DNA of 64,000 bases from Stappia sp. (GTDB taxonomy: Bacteria; Pseudomonadota; Alphaproteobacteria; Rhizobiales; Stappiaceae), in contig NZ_CP157793.1 in NCBI RefSeq assembly GCF_040110915.1, positions 2,616,939 to 2,680,938 on the forward strand, written 5' to 3'. Of the stretch, positions 35,801 through 44,263 are shown piece after piece. Every line of letters begins with the position of its first letter. The first letter of the stretch is position 1. A program made the position numbers and the translations under genes. The notes under the pieces are model-generated. The model searched no databases. It was given only the letters and a program-made list of their open reading frames with translations, and was not told where the DNA came from.

Positions 35801-36077
35801 CCATGAAGCCGGGGCGGGTGTAGGTCTCCAGCCGCCCCAGATAGGGCAGCGTCTGCAGCCGGGTCTCGACCCTGTCGGCGACCTGATCCTGCATCTCCTG
35901 CGCGGTCGCGCCGGGCCAGGCGGCGGTCACGACCATCACCTTGACCGTGAAGGCCGGATCCTCGTTGCGCCCGAGATTGCCATAAGCCCAGATGCCGGCC
36001 GCCGCCGTCACCAGAATGAAGAACAGGACGAGCGTCTGATGGCGCAGCGCCAGCGCGGAGAGGTTGAAGCCGCTCAT
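32853..36077 (-). CDS. RND efflux pump, inner membrane subunit
   Basis: 1074 residues, full length for the AcrB/MexB class. Begins MSGFNLSALALRHQTLVLFFILVTAAAGIWAYGNLGRNEDPAF, the usual first membrane helix leading into FTVKVMVV. Further features: VEKVQLFGEQDQKIFVEIS, the central SLGLLVDDAIIAIE (charged residues of the proton relay in TM4) and the C-terminal MIGGLTIATVLTLVFLPALY. The heavy-metal-type signature is absent, so drugs or lipophilic compounds are more likely. The start overlaps the adaptor stop by four bases. The C-terminal tail is Pro/Thr/Glu-rich. An outer membrane channel is not in the operon. Confidence 0.94.
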   Translation of the reverse strand: MSGFNLSALALRHQTLVLFFILVTAAAGIWAYGNLGRNEDPAFTVKVMVVTAAWPGATAQEMQDQVADRVETRLQTLPYLGRLETYTRPGFMATQIVLRDDTPPRDVEDLWYQVRKKVGDIRADLPPDVRGPFFNDEYSDVYVQVHALTVDDVRWVEFSDLAEMARQSFLAVPGVEKVQLFGEQDQKIFVEISYAKLATLGIPAAAIFEALADQNAVVPSGSVDTPSETVQVRVSGRLGGVAAVAAVPVKVGDETLRLGDIATVRRGISDPQSYLARYNGQDAIMLGIAMSEGGNVLELGERLAVKADEIRARLPVGAELHQVSNQPEVVEEAIGEFLLKFVAAISIVLLVSFLSLGFRTGIIVALSVPLTLGGTFVVMLLLGIDLERISLGALILSLGLLVDDAIIAIEMMVVKIEQGWDRVRAASYAWESTAFPMLSGTLVTAAGFLPVGFAQSAAGEYAGGIFWVVTSALLISWIVAVVFTPYLGLKLLPKSLEAHAAERGDVDEDAIYRTRGYERFRRFVSAAVRFRLPVVLITLALLATAGYGMGFVKKQFFPNSSRPEVLVELKGPEGASFAATEREARKLEAWLAESPDVDYFTTYIGAGAPRFFLAYNPELPNPSYALILVQSKGGDHTTRLVEQLRARFEQAEGAVRGRANKLELGPPVGYPVQFRVVGPDRDEVRAIAARVRETMRAHPATRNTELKWGEKVKSVRLEVDQERARALGLSTQEIGQSLQALLSGVEVTRLREGRHAVGVVVRAREAERAALGDIGDLVINVRGGRAIPVSQVARIEYVSEEPILWRRNRETVLTVRADVITGVQAPDVTAELLPEMAAIEAELAPGYRIDAGGAAEESAKANTALAKVFPVMLLAMAMLIMLQMHSFSKMILVFLTFPLGLVGAVAALLIADAPFGFVAILGVIALGGMVMRNTLILADQIEHDLKAGATMRTAIVESTVRRARPVILTALAAVLAFIPLTTNIFWGPMAISMIGGLTIATVLTLVFLPALYALWFRKRLDKSDAELEAASTPPSLARARENPTETTAGKASDPDTDTAERTPDPAPALPRAAE

Positions 36078-37306
36078 CGCGCCGCTCCCATCACCACCGG
36101 GCCGGTCTCGTCGCGCAGCTCGACGCGCACCTTGCGGGTCTCGTCCAGCCGATGCGCCCCGAGGCTCACCACATGCGCGCCGAGCGGCAGATCGCCGGTG
36201 ACGATGGCATGCGCGGCGTCGAAGCGCACCACCGCGACGGGCACGGCCGTGACCTGCGTCTCCCCGGGTTCGGCCCGCCAGACATGCGCCGCCTCGCCCC
36301 GGTACCACACCGCCGACAGCGGCACGGCCACCCCTTCCGTCGCCGCCTCGGGCGACAGATGCACGGTCGCCGTCATGCCGAGACGGGCGACATCCTGCGC
36401 GCCCTCGATGGCGAAGCGCGCGGTGAAGGTCCGCGCCTCACGGTCGGCCTGCGGCGAGAGCTCGCGCAGGGTCGCGGGGAACGCGCGTTCGGGCGCCGCC
36501 CAAAGCGTCACGGTCGCCTTTGCGCCGGCGACGTCGGCGATATGCGCCTCGGGGATCGCGACTTCCGCCTCCGGGGCGTCGGTGCGCGCCATGCGGATCA
36601 CCGGCTGGCCGAGTGCAACGACCTCGCCCGGCTCGGCCAGCACGGAGGTCACGACGCCCTCGGCATCGGCCCGCAGGACCGCGTAGGCCAGCTGGTTTTC
36701 CGCCAGACGGCGGCGTTCGCGGGCCGCCTTCAGCGTCTCGGAGGCCGCATCGGCGGCCGCCTGCGCCCGGTCGAGCGCGGCCTGGCTGACATGGCCCTTG
36801 TCCTTGAGCGCGGCCACCCGCGTCAGATCGTCCGCGGAGCGCTCGGCCTCGGCCCGGGCGGCGCGCTCGCGGGCCGTTTCGGCGCTGAGCGTGGCCTCGA
36901 GGTCGGACGGGTCGAGACGCGCGATCACCGCGCCCGGCGCGACGGGATCGCCAACGTCGACCAGCCGGGCGGACAGCTTGCCCCCGACGCGGAAAGCGAA
37001 GGGCACATCGGAGCGCGCGCGGATCGTGCCGGGATAGGACAGGCGCCGCGCGGGCGGCGCCTCCACCGCCTCGACCCAGACCGTGCGCGGCTCCGACACC
37101 TGCCCCGCGTCGCCGCCCGGCTCCGGCTGACAGGCGGCAAGCCCCACGGCGAGACTGGCGGCAAGCAGCGCGGCCAGCGGCCGTCGCGATGGGCCACCGC
37201 GGTGCTCGCGCGGATCAGCGACGTCGGGCCTCGACCGGTCGGACATCGCAGGGTCCAGCACAGGGTGCGACGCACCGGGCATCGAAGAGCGAAGCGGGGA
37301 AGGCAT
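36074..37306 (-). CDS. RND efflux periplasmic adaptor (HlyD/MFP lipoprotein)
   Basis: About 410 residues. A lipoprotein signal with lipobox LAAC follows a long basic N-terminus. The mature protein has the lipoyl half-motifs (RVGGKLSARLVDVGDPVAPGAVIARLD and GVVTSVLAEPGEVVALGQPV) separated by a helical hairpin, then the beta-barrel domain. The start is uncertain: ATG 37306 has GAGG nine bases upstream and is chosen; ATG 37246 would give a more compact signal, and ATG 37387 is the longest option. It is coupled to the RND gene by overlapping stop and start. Divergent from a TetR regulator, the usual arrangement for pump control. Confidence 0.9.
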   Translation of the reverse strand: MPSPLRSSMPGASHPVLDPAMSDRSRPDVADPREHRGGPSRRPLAALLAASLAVGLAACQPEPGGDAGQVSEPRTVWVEAVEAPPARRLSYPGTIRARSDVPFAFRVGGKLSARLVDVGDPVAPGAVIARLDPSDLEATLSAETARERAARAEAERSADDLTRVAALKDKGHVSQAALDRAQAAADAASETLKAARERRRLAENQLAYAVLRADAEGVVTSVLAEPGEVVALGQPVIRMARTDAPEAEVAIPEAHIADVAGAKATVTLWAAPERAFPATLRELSPQADREARTFTARFAIEGAQDVARLGMTATVHLSPEAATEGVAVPLSAVWYRGEAAHVWRAEPGETQVTAVPVAVVRFDAAHAIVTGDLPLGAHVVSLGAHRLDETRKVRVELRDETGPVVMGAAR

Positions 37307-37755
37307 CGGATCAGACCTCGCGGTGTCCTCAGGATCGGTCCCGCGCGACATGAGGGCGCGATTGGGGGGACGGGTGCGAATGCGCATCGGGCCGGTCGAC
37401 CGCGACGCTGACGCCTCGTCAATATGAGGGCGTTATGACGATTGTCAAGAAACGTCAGAGAATATATATCAGACATCAGGCGTTGACCGGCCGCGCGGCA
37501 CTCCCCATTCTCCGGTAAGGCGGAGGTGGGAGACCGGCGCAGGCGAAGGAGGCAAGGCGCCGGATCCCGGTGGCGGACGACACGGCCGCCGGCCGTGGTC
37601 CTCGGGATGTCTGCCGGCATTGCGGCCGGCGCATGCCCGGGATCCTGCCTCGCACCATGCCGGCAAACTATGCGTCCGGCAGGACATGGCACTTGGCTGG
37701 ACGTTCAGCGCGCGACAACGGCGCGCGGACAGGAGAGGAAACGAGGCCCGCTCGC
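37307..37755. other. divergent promoter region, RND operon / TetR
   Basis: About 450 bp without a supported gene if the chosen starts are right (about 370 bp if the adaptor starts at 37387). The AT-rich centre (37418-37472) carries the promoter pair described separately. The 37480-37740 part is GC-rich leader of the TetR gene, with open frames on both strands that have no binding sites. Confidence 0.5.
37420..37448 (-). promoter_or_regulatory. promoter of the RND pump operon, overlapping the TetR promoter
   Basis: Minus strand: -35 TTGACA (37443-37448, perfect) and -10 ATATTG (37420-37425) with a 17-bp spacer. On the plus strand, TTGTCA (37442-37447) and TATATC/TATATA (37463-37470) form a facing promoter. 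The two share the same bases, and TGACGATTGTCA (about 37437-37447) is a small dyad in the overlap. One bound TetR dimer could shut both promoters (inference). Confidence 0.6.
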
Positions 37756-38466
37756 ATGACCGACATTCTGGCGACGGAAAAAGGGACCAACGATCAGGCG
37801 GCGACCCGCGACGGCACCACCAGTGCCGCCGCGCAGGAGACGCGCCGACGGATCGTGGAAACGGCGAACGAGCTGTTTCACGTCTACGGCTATCAGAAGA
37901 CGACGGTTGCCGACATCGCCCGCGAGCTCGGCATGTCGCCGGCCAATGTCTATCGCTTCTTCGCCTCCAAGGCGGATCTGACGCGCGCCGTCACGGGTCT
38001 GGTGACCGCGGACCTGCGCGCCGTGATGACGGGCGGGACGGGCGAGGCCGACCTGAGCCCGGGCGAGCGGCTGCGGGCCATGGTGCGCCGCCACTTCCAT
38101 CACATGCGCGAGCGCTACGCCGACAATCGCAAAATCCACGATCTGCTCGAGGCGGCGATGGAGGAAGCCTGGGACGAGATCGAGACCCACAAGGCGGCCA
38201 TGCGCGCAAGCTTCGGCGCCGTGATCGCCGAGGGCATCGCCTCGGGCGACTTCGCCGAACAGGATCCGGAGACGGCGGCGATGCTGTTCCAGCATTCGCT
38301 GATCATGTTCTTCCACCCGGCGCTGGTCGCCCAGTCCTGCCGCTGCCTGCCGGAAGGGCATCAGGATCGTCTGTTCGAGCCGATGGTGGATTTCGCCCTC
38401 GCAGCCCTGCGCGACGGGCGTTTTCGCGAACTTCCCGACGACCTCAAGCATCCGCCCGCGTCCTGA
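37756..38466 (+). CDS. TetR-family transcriptional regulator
   Basis: 236 residues. The N-terminal helix-turn-helix is clear: ETANELFHVYGYQKTTVADI then ARELGMSPANVYRFFASKADL. The C-terminal ligand domain is helical and contains the pattern HHMRERYADNRKIHDLLEAAMEEAWDEI, common to the AefR-like/TetR group linked to efflux. GAGG lies about nine bases before the ATG. The longer open frame to 37570 crosses the promoter zone and is rejected. It most likely represses the divergent adaptor-RND operon. Confidence 0.93.
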   Translation: MTDILATEKGTNDQAATRDGTTSAAAQETRRRIVETANELFHVYGYQKTTVADIARELGMSPANVYRFFASKADLTRAVTGLVTADLRAVMTGGTGEADLSPGERLRAMVRRHFHHMRERYADNRKIHDLLEAAMEEAWDEIETHKAAMRASFGAVIAEGIASGDFAEQDPETAAMLFQHSLIMFFHPALVAQSCRCLPEGHQDRLFEPMVDFALAALRDGRFRELPDDLKHPPAS

Positions 38467-38517
38467 CCCTCGCGCCTGCGAAAGGACCCCGACACGCCGC
38501 CGGACATGCCGCCGGTG

Positions 38518-39666
38518 TCAGCCGTCGCGCCCTTCGAGGAACCAGCGCGTGGTCGCCCGGCTCCACGGCCTGAGCTTGTTCATGCAGCGGAAATAGCTCT
38601 TGTAGACGTCGCGCTCCAGACCGCCGGCCTCGGCATAGCCGTTGACCACGTCGCCGGCCGTGGCGCGCAGCGCCTCGAGCACCGGCGGGGGATAGCGGCG
38701 CACCTCAACGCCGTCCTCCGTGGTGAGCAGATGCAGCGCCTCGGCGTTGCGCCAGTCGCCCTCCGCCATCGACGCCAGCGTCTCCGCCCGGCACGCCGCC
38801 TGCACGATCGCCTTGAGGTCGTCCGCCAGCCCGTCGAAGGCCACCGCATTGACCAGCGCCTCGCTCAGGCCGTTGGGCTCGTGAAACCCCGGCGCATAAT
38901 AGAGCTTCGCCACGTCCTGGAAGCCGAGCGCCCGGTCGTCGGCCGGCCCGAGAAACTCCGCCGCCTCGATCAGCCCGCTGCGCAGGGACGACACGAGTTC
39001 GCCCGGCGGCAGCGACACCGGCGTCGCGCCGAGCCGGCGCATGACTTCGCCGCCAAGCCCCGGCATGCGGACCTTCAGATCCCTGAAATCCTCCGGCGTC
39101 GCGACGGGCCGGGTGAACCAGCCGCCCATCTGCGCCCCGCTGTTGCCGCCCATGAAGGGACGCACGCCATAGGGCTCGTAAAGCTTGACCCAGAGCTCCT
39201 GCCCGCCGGCCTGCTCGATCCAGGTGACGTGCTCATGGGGCATCAAGCCGAAGGGAATGGCGGTGAAGAAGACCGCGGCGGGCATGCGCTCCTGCCAGTA
39301 GGCGGAGGCCGCGTGCCCCATCTGCGCCGTGCCGGAGGACACCGCATCGAAGACCTGCCCCGCCGGCACGAGTTCGTTGACGGGAAACAGGCGCACCCGC
39401 ATGCGGCCGTCGCTCATCTCCGCGATCGCATCGCAGATGCGTTGCGCGGAGCGGCCCGGACCCGGCAGGTCCGCCGGCCAGGCGGTCGCCATCTTCCATT
39501 CGATCGTCGGCTGCGCGATCGCCGGCCGCGCAAGTCCGGCCACGGCCGAGGCCCCGACGACGCCCAGCGCGGCCCGCCGCGACAGGCCACCGCCGGCCGA
39601 CCCGGACGCCTCCCGACGCTGCGTCGCGCCCGGCGTCTCGGTTCCTGTGCCCCGGCGGCTCGTCAT
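38518..39666 (-). CDS. TRAP transporter substrate-binding protein (DctP/TakP type)
   Basis: 382 residues. A twin-arginine signal (LSRRAALGVVGASAVAGL) ends near ARPAIAQ. The mature part follows the DctP family: IEWKMATAWPADLPG, GTAQMGHAASAYW, RMPGLGGEVMRRLGATPVSLPPGEL and the helix-rich C-terminus with YPPPVLEAL. TakP-type proteins of this kind bind 2-oxo acids. No DctQ or DctM membrane subunit lies in the window, so it is an orphan receptor here. It converges with the TetR gene. Confidence 0.93.
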   Translation of the reverse strand: MTSRRGTGTETPGATQRREASGSAGGGLSRRAALGVVGASAVAGLARPAIAQPTIEWKMATAWPADLPGPGRSAQRICDAIAEMSDGRMRVRLFPVNELVPAGQVFDAVSSGTAQMGHAASAYWQERMPAAVFFTAIPFGLMPHEHVTWIEQAGGQELWVKLYEPYGVRPFMGGNSGAQMGGWFTRPVATPEDFRDLKVRMPGLGGEVMRRLGATPVSLPPGELVSSLRSGLIEAAEFLGPADDRALGFQDVAKLYYAPGFHEPNGLSEALVNAVAFDGLADDLKAIVQAACRAETLASMAEGDWRNAEALHLLTTEDGVEVRRYPPPVLEALRATAGDVVNGYAEAGGLERDVYKSYFRCMNKLRPWSRATTRWFLEGRDG

Positions 39667-39982
39667 GCCTCACACTTCCAGTTCGTTGCGATACGGCTTC
39701 AGTTCGGCGCGGCCTGCGCCGGTCGGATCGCCCACCTCGGCCGGCGCGCTGCGGATGGCGTGTCCGGCCGGGCACTTCTGCCCTGCGCGCGCCCTCGATC
39801 CCGTCTTTGCAGGTTCGACGATGGGCCGCAACTTCGCAAGTGCGCGATCATTAAAGTTTTCCAATGTTCACCGGCGTGTTCACGCAGAAGTTCCCGCAAG
39901 GGCGCCCCTTGCCCGCGGACGGCACTTCCGCTTCACTCGCCCGAAGGCGCGACTCGCGCACGCCCCCGCAGCGGAGAGTTTC
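39667..39982. other. intergenic region between TRAP receptor and Lrp-like gene
   Basis: 316 bp without a supported gene. The AT-richer zone around 39835-39870 (ATCATTAAAGTTTTCCAATG) is the only promoter-like part. No clean dyad or hairpin with a T-run was found. Confidence 0.45.
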
Positions 39983-40219
39983 ATGGTTCCCTTTTTCGTG
40001 ATGATCAAATGCCACCTCGGCAAGGCCTATCAGGTCGCCAATGCCATCGCCGACGCCGAGATCGCCTCCGAGATCTATTCGACCGCCGGCGATTACGATC
40101 TTCTGGTCAAGTTCTATGTCGACGACGATGCCGACATCGGACACTTCGTGAACGAGAAGGTCCACCCCTTCGACGGCATCCTCGACACCAAGACCATCAT
40201 CACCTTCAAGGCGTTCTGA
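39983..40219 (+). CDS. stand-alone Lrp/AsnC ligand-binding (RAM/SAM) domain protein
   Basis: 78 residues: FVMIKCHLGKAYQVANAIAD, EIYSTAGDYDLLVKFYVDD and a C-terminal ILDTKTIITFKAF strand. This is the effector-binding half of Lrp/AsnC regulators without a DNA-binding domain. Such single-domain proteins exist across proteobacteria; they bind amino acids or form mixed oligomers with full Lrp proteins. GGAGAG precedes the ATG at good distance. It sits between two transporter genes on the other strand and is transcribed alone. Confidence 0.9.
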   Translation: MVPFFVMIKCHLGKAYQVANAIADAEIASEIYSTAGDYDLLVKFYVDDDADIGHFVNEKVHPFDGILDTKTIITFKAF

Positions 40220-40264
40220 CCCTTCAAGGCCTTCTGGCGCCGGCCTGCGCGCCAACGGCGCGAC

Positions 40265-41248
40265 TCACGCCTTGGACGGCGTGGTGGTGCGCCGCTCCTT
40301 CGAGCGGTCGAGCCCGAGCCGGCTCTCGCGATAGATGACGAAGACCCCGGCGCCGATGACGAAGACGGCGCCGATCAGCACCTCGATGGTCGGCAGTTCC
40401 GCGAAGACCGCCCAGCCGACGATCACCGTCCACAGCATCGTCGTATAGTCGAAGGGCGCGATGGTCGACGCATCCGCATAGCGATAGCTCTGGGTCAGCA
40501 GGATCTGCCCCACGCCGCCGAAGAGGCCGATGGACACCAGCATGATCGCGTCGCCCGCGTCCGGCACCACCCAGCCGAAGGGCGCCGTCATCAGCGCCAG
40601 CACGGCGGTCACCCAGGCAAACCAGATGACGATGGTCGAGGTCCGTTCCGTGTTTGTCAGCCGCCGCACCGTGATCATCGCCAGCGCCATGAACACCGCA
40701 GCGCCGAAGGCGAACCCCGCCCCCACCGCCGTGTCCCGCGACGCCTCGCCCGCCCCCAGATGCGGCGACAGGATGATCATGATCCCTGCGAAACCGACGG
40801 CGACCGCCGTCCAGCGGTAGATCCGCACCCGCTCCTTCAGAATCAGCGCCGCGAAGACCACCGTGATCAGCGGCGCGGAAAAGCTGATCGCCGTCGCGTC
40901 GGGCAACGGCAGGCGCGCGAGTGCCGCGAACCACATGGCCATCGCCGATCCGCCGACGATGGCGCGGCCGATGTGCCCGAAGGGCCGCCGGGTCAGAAAC
41001 ACGCCCGGCCCCTCGCCGCGCCACCAGACCATGATGAGCACCGGGATGAGGCCGAAGAAACTGCGCGCGAAGATCACCTCGCCGACCGGATAGCGCCCGT
41101 CCAGCAGTTTCACCAGCGCCACCATGCCGGTGAAGACGAGCGCCGAGCCCACCTTCAGGGCGATGCCGAGACCGGGATTGTAGGCGTTGAGATCGGCGGC
41201 GGGCGACGCGGAGGTCGCGGGGGGCGCATCGGCGCGCGTGCGGGACAT
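40265..41248 (-). CDS. DMT-family (EamA) transporter
   Basis: 327 residues with ten hydrophobic spans arranged as two five-helix EamA halves (first half to about residue 150, second half starting near AVGAGFAFGAAVFMALAMI). FARSFFGLIPVLIM and the closing YRESRLGLDRSKERR are typical of the RhaT/EamA group. The start MSRTRADAPP is chosen for the position of the first membrane helix; the longer frame to 41458 has a Cys/Arg-rich lead without a binding site. Substrate unknown (metabolite export or uptake). It resembles the second EamA gene at 44264. Confidence 0.9.
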   Translation of the reverse strand: MSRTRADAPPATSASPAADLNAYNPGLGIALKVGSALVFTGMVALVKLLDGRYPVGEVIFARSFFGLIPVLIMVWWRGEGPGVFLTRRPFGHIGRAIVGGSAMAMWFAALARLPLPDATAISFSAPLITVVFAALILKERVRIYRWTAVAVGFAGIMIILSPHLGAGEASRDTAVGAGFAFGAAVFMALAMITVRRLTNTERTSTIVIWFAWVTAVLALMTAPFGWVVPDAGDAIMLVSIGLFGGVGQILLTQSYRYADASTIAPFDYTTMLWTVIVGWAVFAELPTIEVLIGAVFVIGAGVFVIYRESRLGLDRSKERRTTTPSKA

Positions 41249-41539
41249 GAACCGGCTTTCGGGCAGGAGTTTCGGAATGTGTATTCGGGCAGGCGTGCTG
41301 CGGAGCGGGCCGGCGCGACACCGCGCGCGGTGCCCGATCCTAAGGACTCCTGACAATTTATATGATGAATGTATGAAGCCGAAGTGCCGGTTCGGCAAGT
41401 CTTGCGTGCGTGCAGCGCATGCCCTGCACGCAGGCCAAGGCACGGCCGCCCCCGGCACACCTCATGGAACCGCAGGAATGGGGCCGGGGGAACGGGGGCC
41501 GGGGGACGCCTGACGGTCGGGCCGGGACCGCGCGGCCGA

Positions 41540-43843
41540 TCAGGACCGCGCGGCGGCGATGGCCTGCCACACGCGGAACGGCGTGGCCGGCATGTCGATA
41601 TGCTGGACGCCCGCGCCGCGCCGCAGCGCGTCGTTGACCGCATTCATCACCGCCGGGCAGCCGCCGATGGTGCCGGCCTCGCCCGCCCCCTTGATGCCAA
41701 GCGCATTGGTGGTCGATGGCACATTGTGAGTCTGGAAACGGAAGTCCGGAATATCGGCGGCGCGCGGCATCTGGTAGTCGAGGAAGGAGGCGGTCACCAG
41801 CTGCCCGTCCTCGTCGAACACCGTGTGCTCCATCAACGCCTGCCCGATGGCTTGCACCGCCCCGCCGTGCACCTGTCCGGCGAGCAGCAGCGGGTTCACG
41901 GTGACGCCGAAGTCGTCGACGATCACATAGTCGACGATCCGCGTGTCGCCGGTCTCGGGATCGATCTCCACCTCGCAGACATGCGTGCCGTTGGGATAGG
42001 TTGCCTCCGCCTGCTTGACCGCCTCGCGGCCCGACAGGGGCTCGGGCGCCGCTGCGGCGATCTCGGCAAGCGTCACCGCCCGGTCGGTGCCCACGACGCG
42101 CACCGCGCCGTCCATGAGCTCCAGATCCTCGACCCCCGCCTCCAGCTTGTCGGCGGCGAGATCCTTGATCTTCTTGACCAGCGATTTCGACGCCTCGAGC
42201 ACCGACGGCAGACCGATGGGGATCGAGCGCGATCCGCCCGTTCCCCCGCCCCGGCGCACCCGGTCGGTATCGCCCTGGATCATGGTGATCGCATCGAGGT
42301 CGACGCCGAACTGCTCGGCGATGATCTGGCCGTAGGCGGTGGCGTGGCCCTGGCCGTTCGACTGGGTGCCGATCAGCAGCGTCAGCGAGCCGTCCTGCCC
42401 CAGTTCCACCGTGGCCTCCTCCGAGCCGGCGAAGGCGCAGGCCTCGATGTAGGTCGCAAGGCCGATGCCGCGATAGAGCCCCCGCTCGGCCGCGGCTTGC
42501 GCGCGCGCCTCGAAGCCGTCCCAGTCCGCCGTCTTCAGCGCGATGTCCATATGCGCGGCGAAATCGCCGGTGTCGTACATCCGCCCGGTCGGCGTGGTGT
42601 AGGGCAGATTTTCCGGCGGGATGAAATTGCGCCGCCGGATCTCCGCCGGCGCCAGGTCCATCTCGGCCGCCGCCCTGTCCACCAGCCGCTCCAGCACATA
42701 GGCCGCCTCGGGCCGTCCGGCCCCGCGATAGGCGTCGGTCGGGATCGTGTTGGTGTAGACGCCCTTGAGCTTGGCATGCAGGGCGGGAATATCATAGAGG
42801 CCCGTCGACATGGTCATGCCGATGTTGGGAATGAACGGCCCGTACTGGTGCAGATAGGCGCCCATCGCAGCGACGAGATCGATGCGCAGACCGAGGAACC
42901 GGCCGGTCTCGTCCATGGCGACCTCGGCCGCCGTGACATTGTCGCGCCCGTGCGCGTCGGCCAGGAAATGCTCCGTGCGCTCGCTGACCCATTTGACCGG
43001 CACGCCGAGCCGCTTCGCCGCGACCAGCGCCAGCGGATACTCGGGATAGACGAAATTCTTGGTGCCGAACCCGCCGCCGACATCGGGCGTGATCACCCGG
43101 AGATCGGCCGCGTCGATGCCGAGGATGTCGCCGGCGATGACACCGCGCATGCCGTGGCCGCCCTGGGTGCCGGCGGTGAGCGTGTAGCGCCCGCTCGCCG
43201 CATCATATTCGCCGATGCAGCCGCGCGGTTCCATGTAGTTGCACACCAGCCGGTTGTTGACGATCTCGATCCGCGTCACGTGATGCGCGGCCTCGAAGGC
43301 CTGTCGGGTCGCCTCCGCGTCGCCCATTTCCACGGTGAAGGCGAGGTTCGAGCCCCGCTCCGGCCACACCAGCGGCGCGTCGGGCGCAAGGGCCTGGGCG
43401 GTGTCGACGATGGCGTCGAGCGGCTCGTAATCCACCTCGATCAGCTCCGCCGCCGACTTGGCGTTGGCGATCGTGTCGGCCACCACGAAGGCGATCGGCT
43501 CGCCGATGTGGCGCACGATGTCGCGCGCCAGCACCGGGCGCGGGGGCACCTCCGCCTTGGTGCCGTCGGGCTGCGTGACATTCGCCTTGGTCGGCATCAG
43601 GCCGAGGTCCGTGATGTCGTCGGCCGTCAGGATCAGCGCCACGCCGGGCGCGGCGCGCGCCTCCGACAGATCGCCCAGCGCAATGCGCGCATGCGCCATG
43701 GAGGCGCGCAGCACGTGGCAGCGCAGGGCGCCCTCGGGCTGGATGTCGTCGGTGTAGCAACCATGCCCGGTGACAAGCGCAACGTCTTCCTTGCGCCGCA
43801 CCGGCGCGCCGATGCCGAACTTGCCGGGTGCCATGTCGTTCAT
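41540..43843 (-). CDS. xanthine dehydrogenase-family molybdopterin-binding subunit (CoxL-like)
   Basis: 767 residues, full length for the large subunit of molybdenum hydroxylases. Begins GKFGIGAPVRRKEDVALVTGHGCYTDD, then GGGFGTKNFVYPEYPL and the active-site region PTDAYRGAGRPEAAYVLER (the CO dehydrogenase AYxCSFR loop is absent, so CO is not the substrate). The C-terminus contains GTQSNGQGHATAYGQII and the conserved GIKGAGEAGTIGG with the catalytic Glu. Neither the FeS small subunit nor the FAD middle subunit is next to it. The start has GAGG eight bases upstream. Substrate unknown: an aldehyde or N-heterocycle is likely. Confidence 0.93.
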   Translation of the reverse strand: MNDMAPGKFGIGAPVRRKEDVALVTGHGCYTDDIQPEGALRCHVLRASMAHARIALGDLSEARAAPGVALILTADDITDLGLMPTKANVTQPDGTKAEVPPRPVLARDIVRHIGEPIAFVVADTIANAKSAAELIEVDYEPLDAIVDTAQALAPDAPLVWPERGSNLAFTVEMGDAEATRQAFEAAHHVTRIEIVNNRLVCNYMEPRGCIGEYDAASGRYTLTAGTQGGHGMRGVIAGDILGIDAADLRVITPDVGGGFGTKNFVYPEYPLALVAAKRLGVPVKWVSERTEHFLADAHGRDNVTAAEVAMDETGRFLGLRIDLVAAMGAYLHQYGPFIPNIGMTMSTGLYDIPALHAKLKGVYTNTIPTDAYRGAGRPEAAYVLERLVDRAAAEMDLAPAEIRRRNFIPPENLPYTTPTGRMYDTGDFAAHMDIALKTADWDGFEARAQAAAERGLYRGIGLATYIEACAFAGSEEATVELGQDGSLTLLIGTQSNGQGHATAYGQIIAEQFGVDLDAITMIQGDTDRVRRGGGTGGSRSIPIGLPSVLEASKSLVKKIKDLAADKLEAGVEDLELMDGAVRVVGTDRAVTLAEIAAAAPEPLSGREAVKQAEATYPNGTHVCEVEIDPETGDTRIVDYVIVDDFGVTVNPLLLAGQVHGGAVQAIGQALMEHTVFDEDGQLVTASFLDYQMPRAADIPDFRFQTHNVPSTTNALGIKGAGEAGTIGGCPAVMNAVNDALRRGAGVQHIDMPATPFRVWQAIAAARS

Positions 43844-44263
43844 GCCGTACGCCTCTTTGAGATGAAGAAAACAGGTAGGACGGATGCGGGAGCGGTCACA
43901 TACGCATCCCCCGTCCGCATCGCTCCCCGCATCGAGGGTCCGCTGCCCGCACCAAGTGTCCGGACAGCGAATTGACGCGCACTCGAAATCCGTCAAGCCC
44001 CATCAAGACCCGCCGCCCTGGCGTCCGCCTGCGGTGACGGCGACGCCCCGGAAGAAACCGCCTCAGGGAAACCGGCGCCGGGATCGGCGGGGAGGACCCG
44101 CCGGACCTGACACCGGGGACCAGACCTTAACGGGTCGCCACGCCGCGCGCCAAGCCCCGAAATCGCGCAAGGCCGGCCCCTCTTTTGCCAGACGTCGGGA
44201 AAGCGCTATGCTGGACGTGCCCACCCACGCGGCGTCCGCCGCGCAACCAAGCGGTTCTCGTTC
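43844..44263. other. divergent intergenic region, molybdenum hydroxylase / EamA transporter
   Basis: 420 bp with no supported gene. Open frames cross it on both strands without start signals. It must hold two outward promoters, but no convincing -35/-10 pair or dyad was seen. The base composition is close to the genome average, with slightly AT-rich patches at 43855-43880. Confidence 0.45.

Noticed and set aside
32781..36686. 1301-residue plus-strand frame opposite the RND pump
   Set aside because: His/Arg/Gly-rich shadow of the RND gene; the minus-strand product is an obvious full-length pump.
39815..39840. tRNA T-arm-like GGTTCGA
   Set aside because: No acceptor, D or anticodon arms around it; likely chance.
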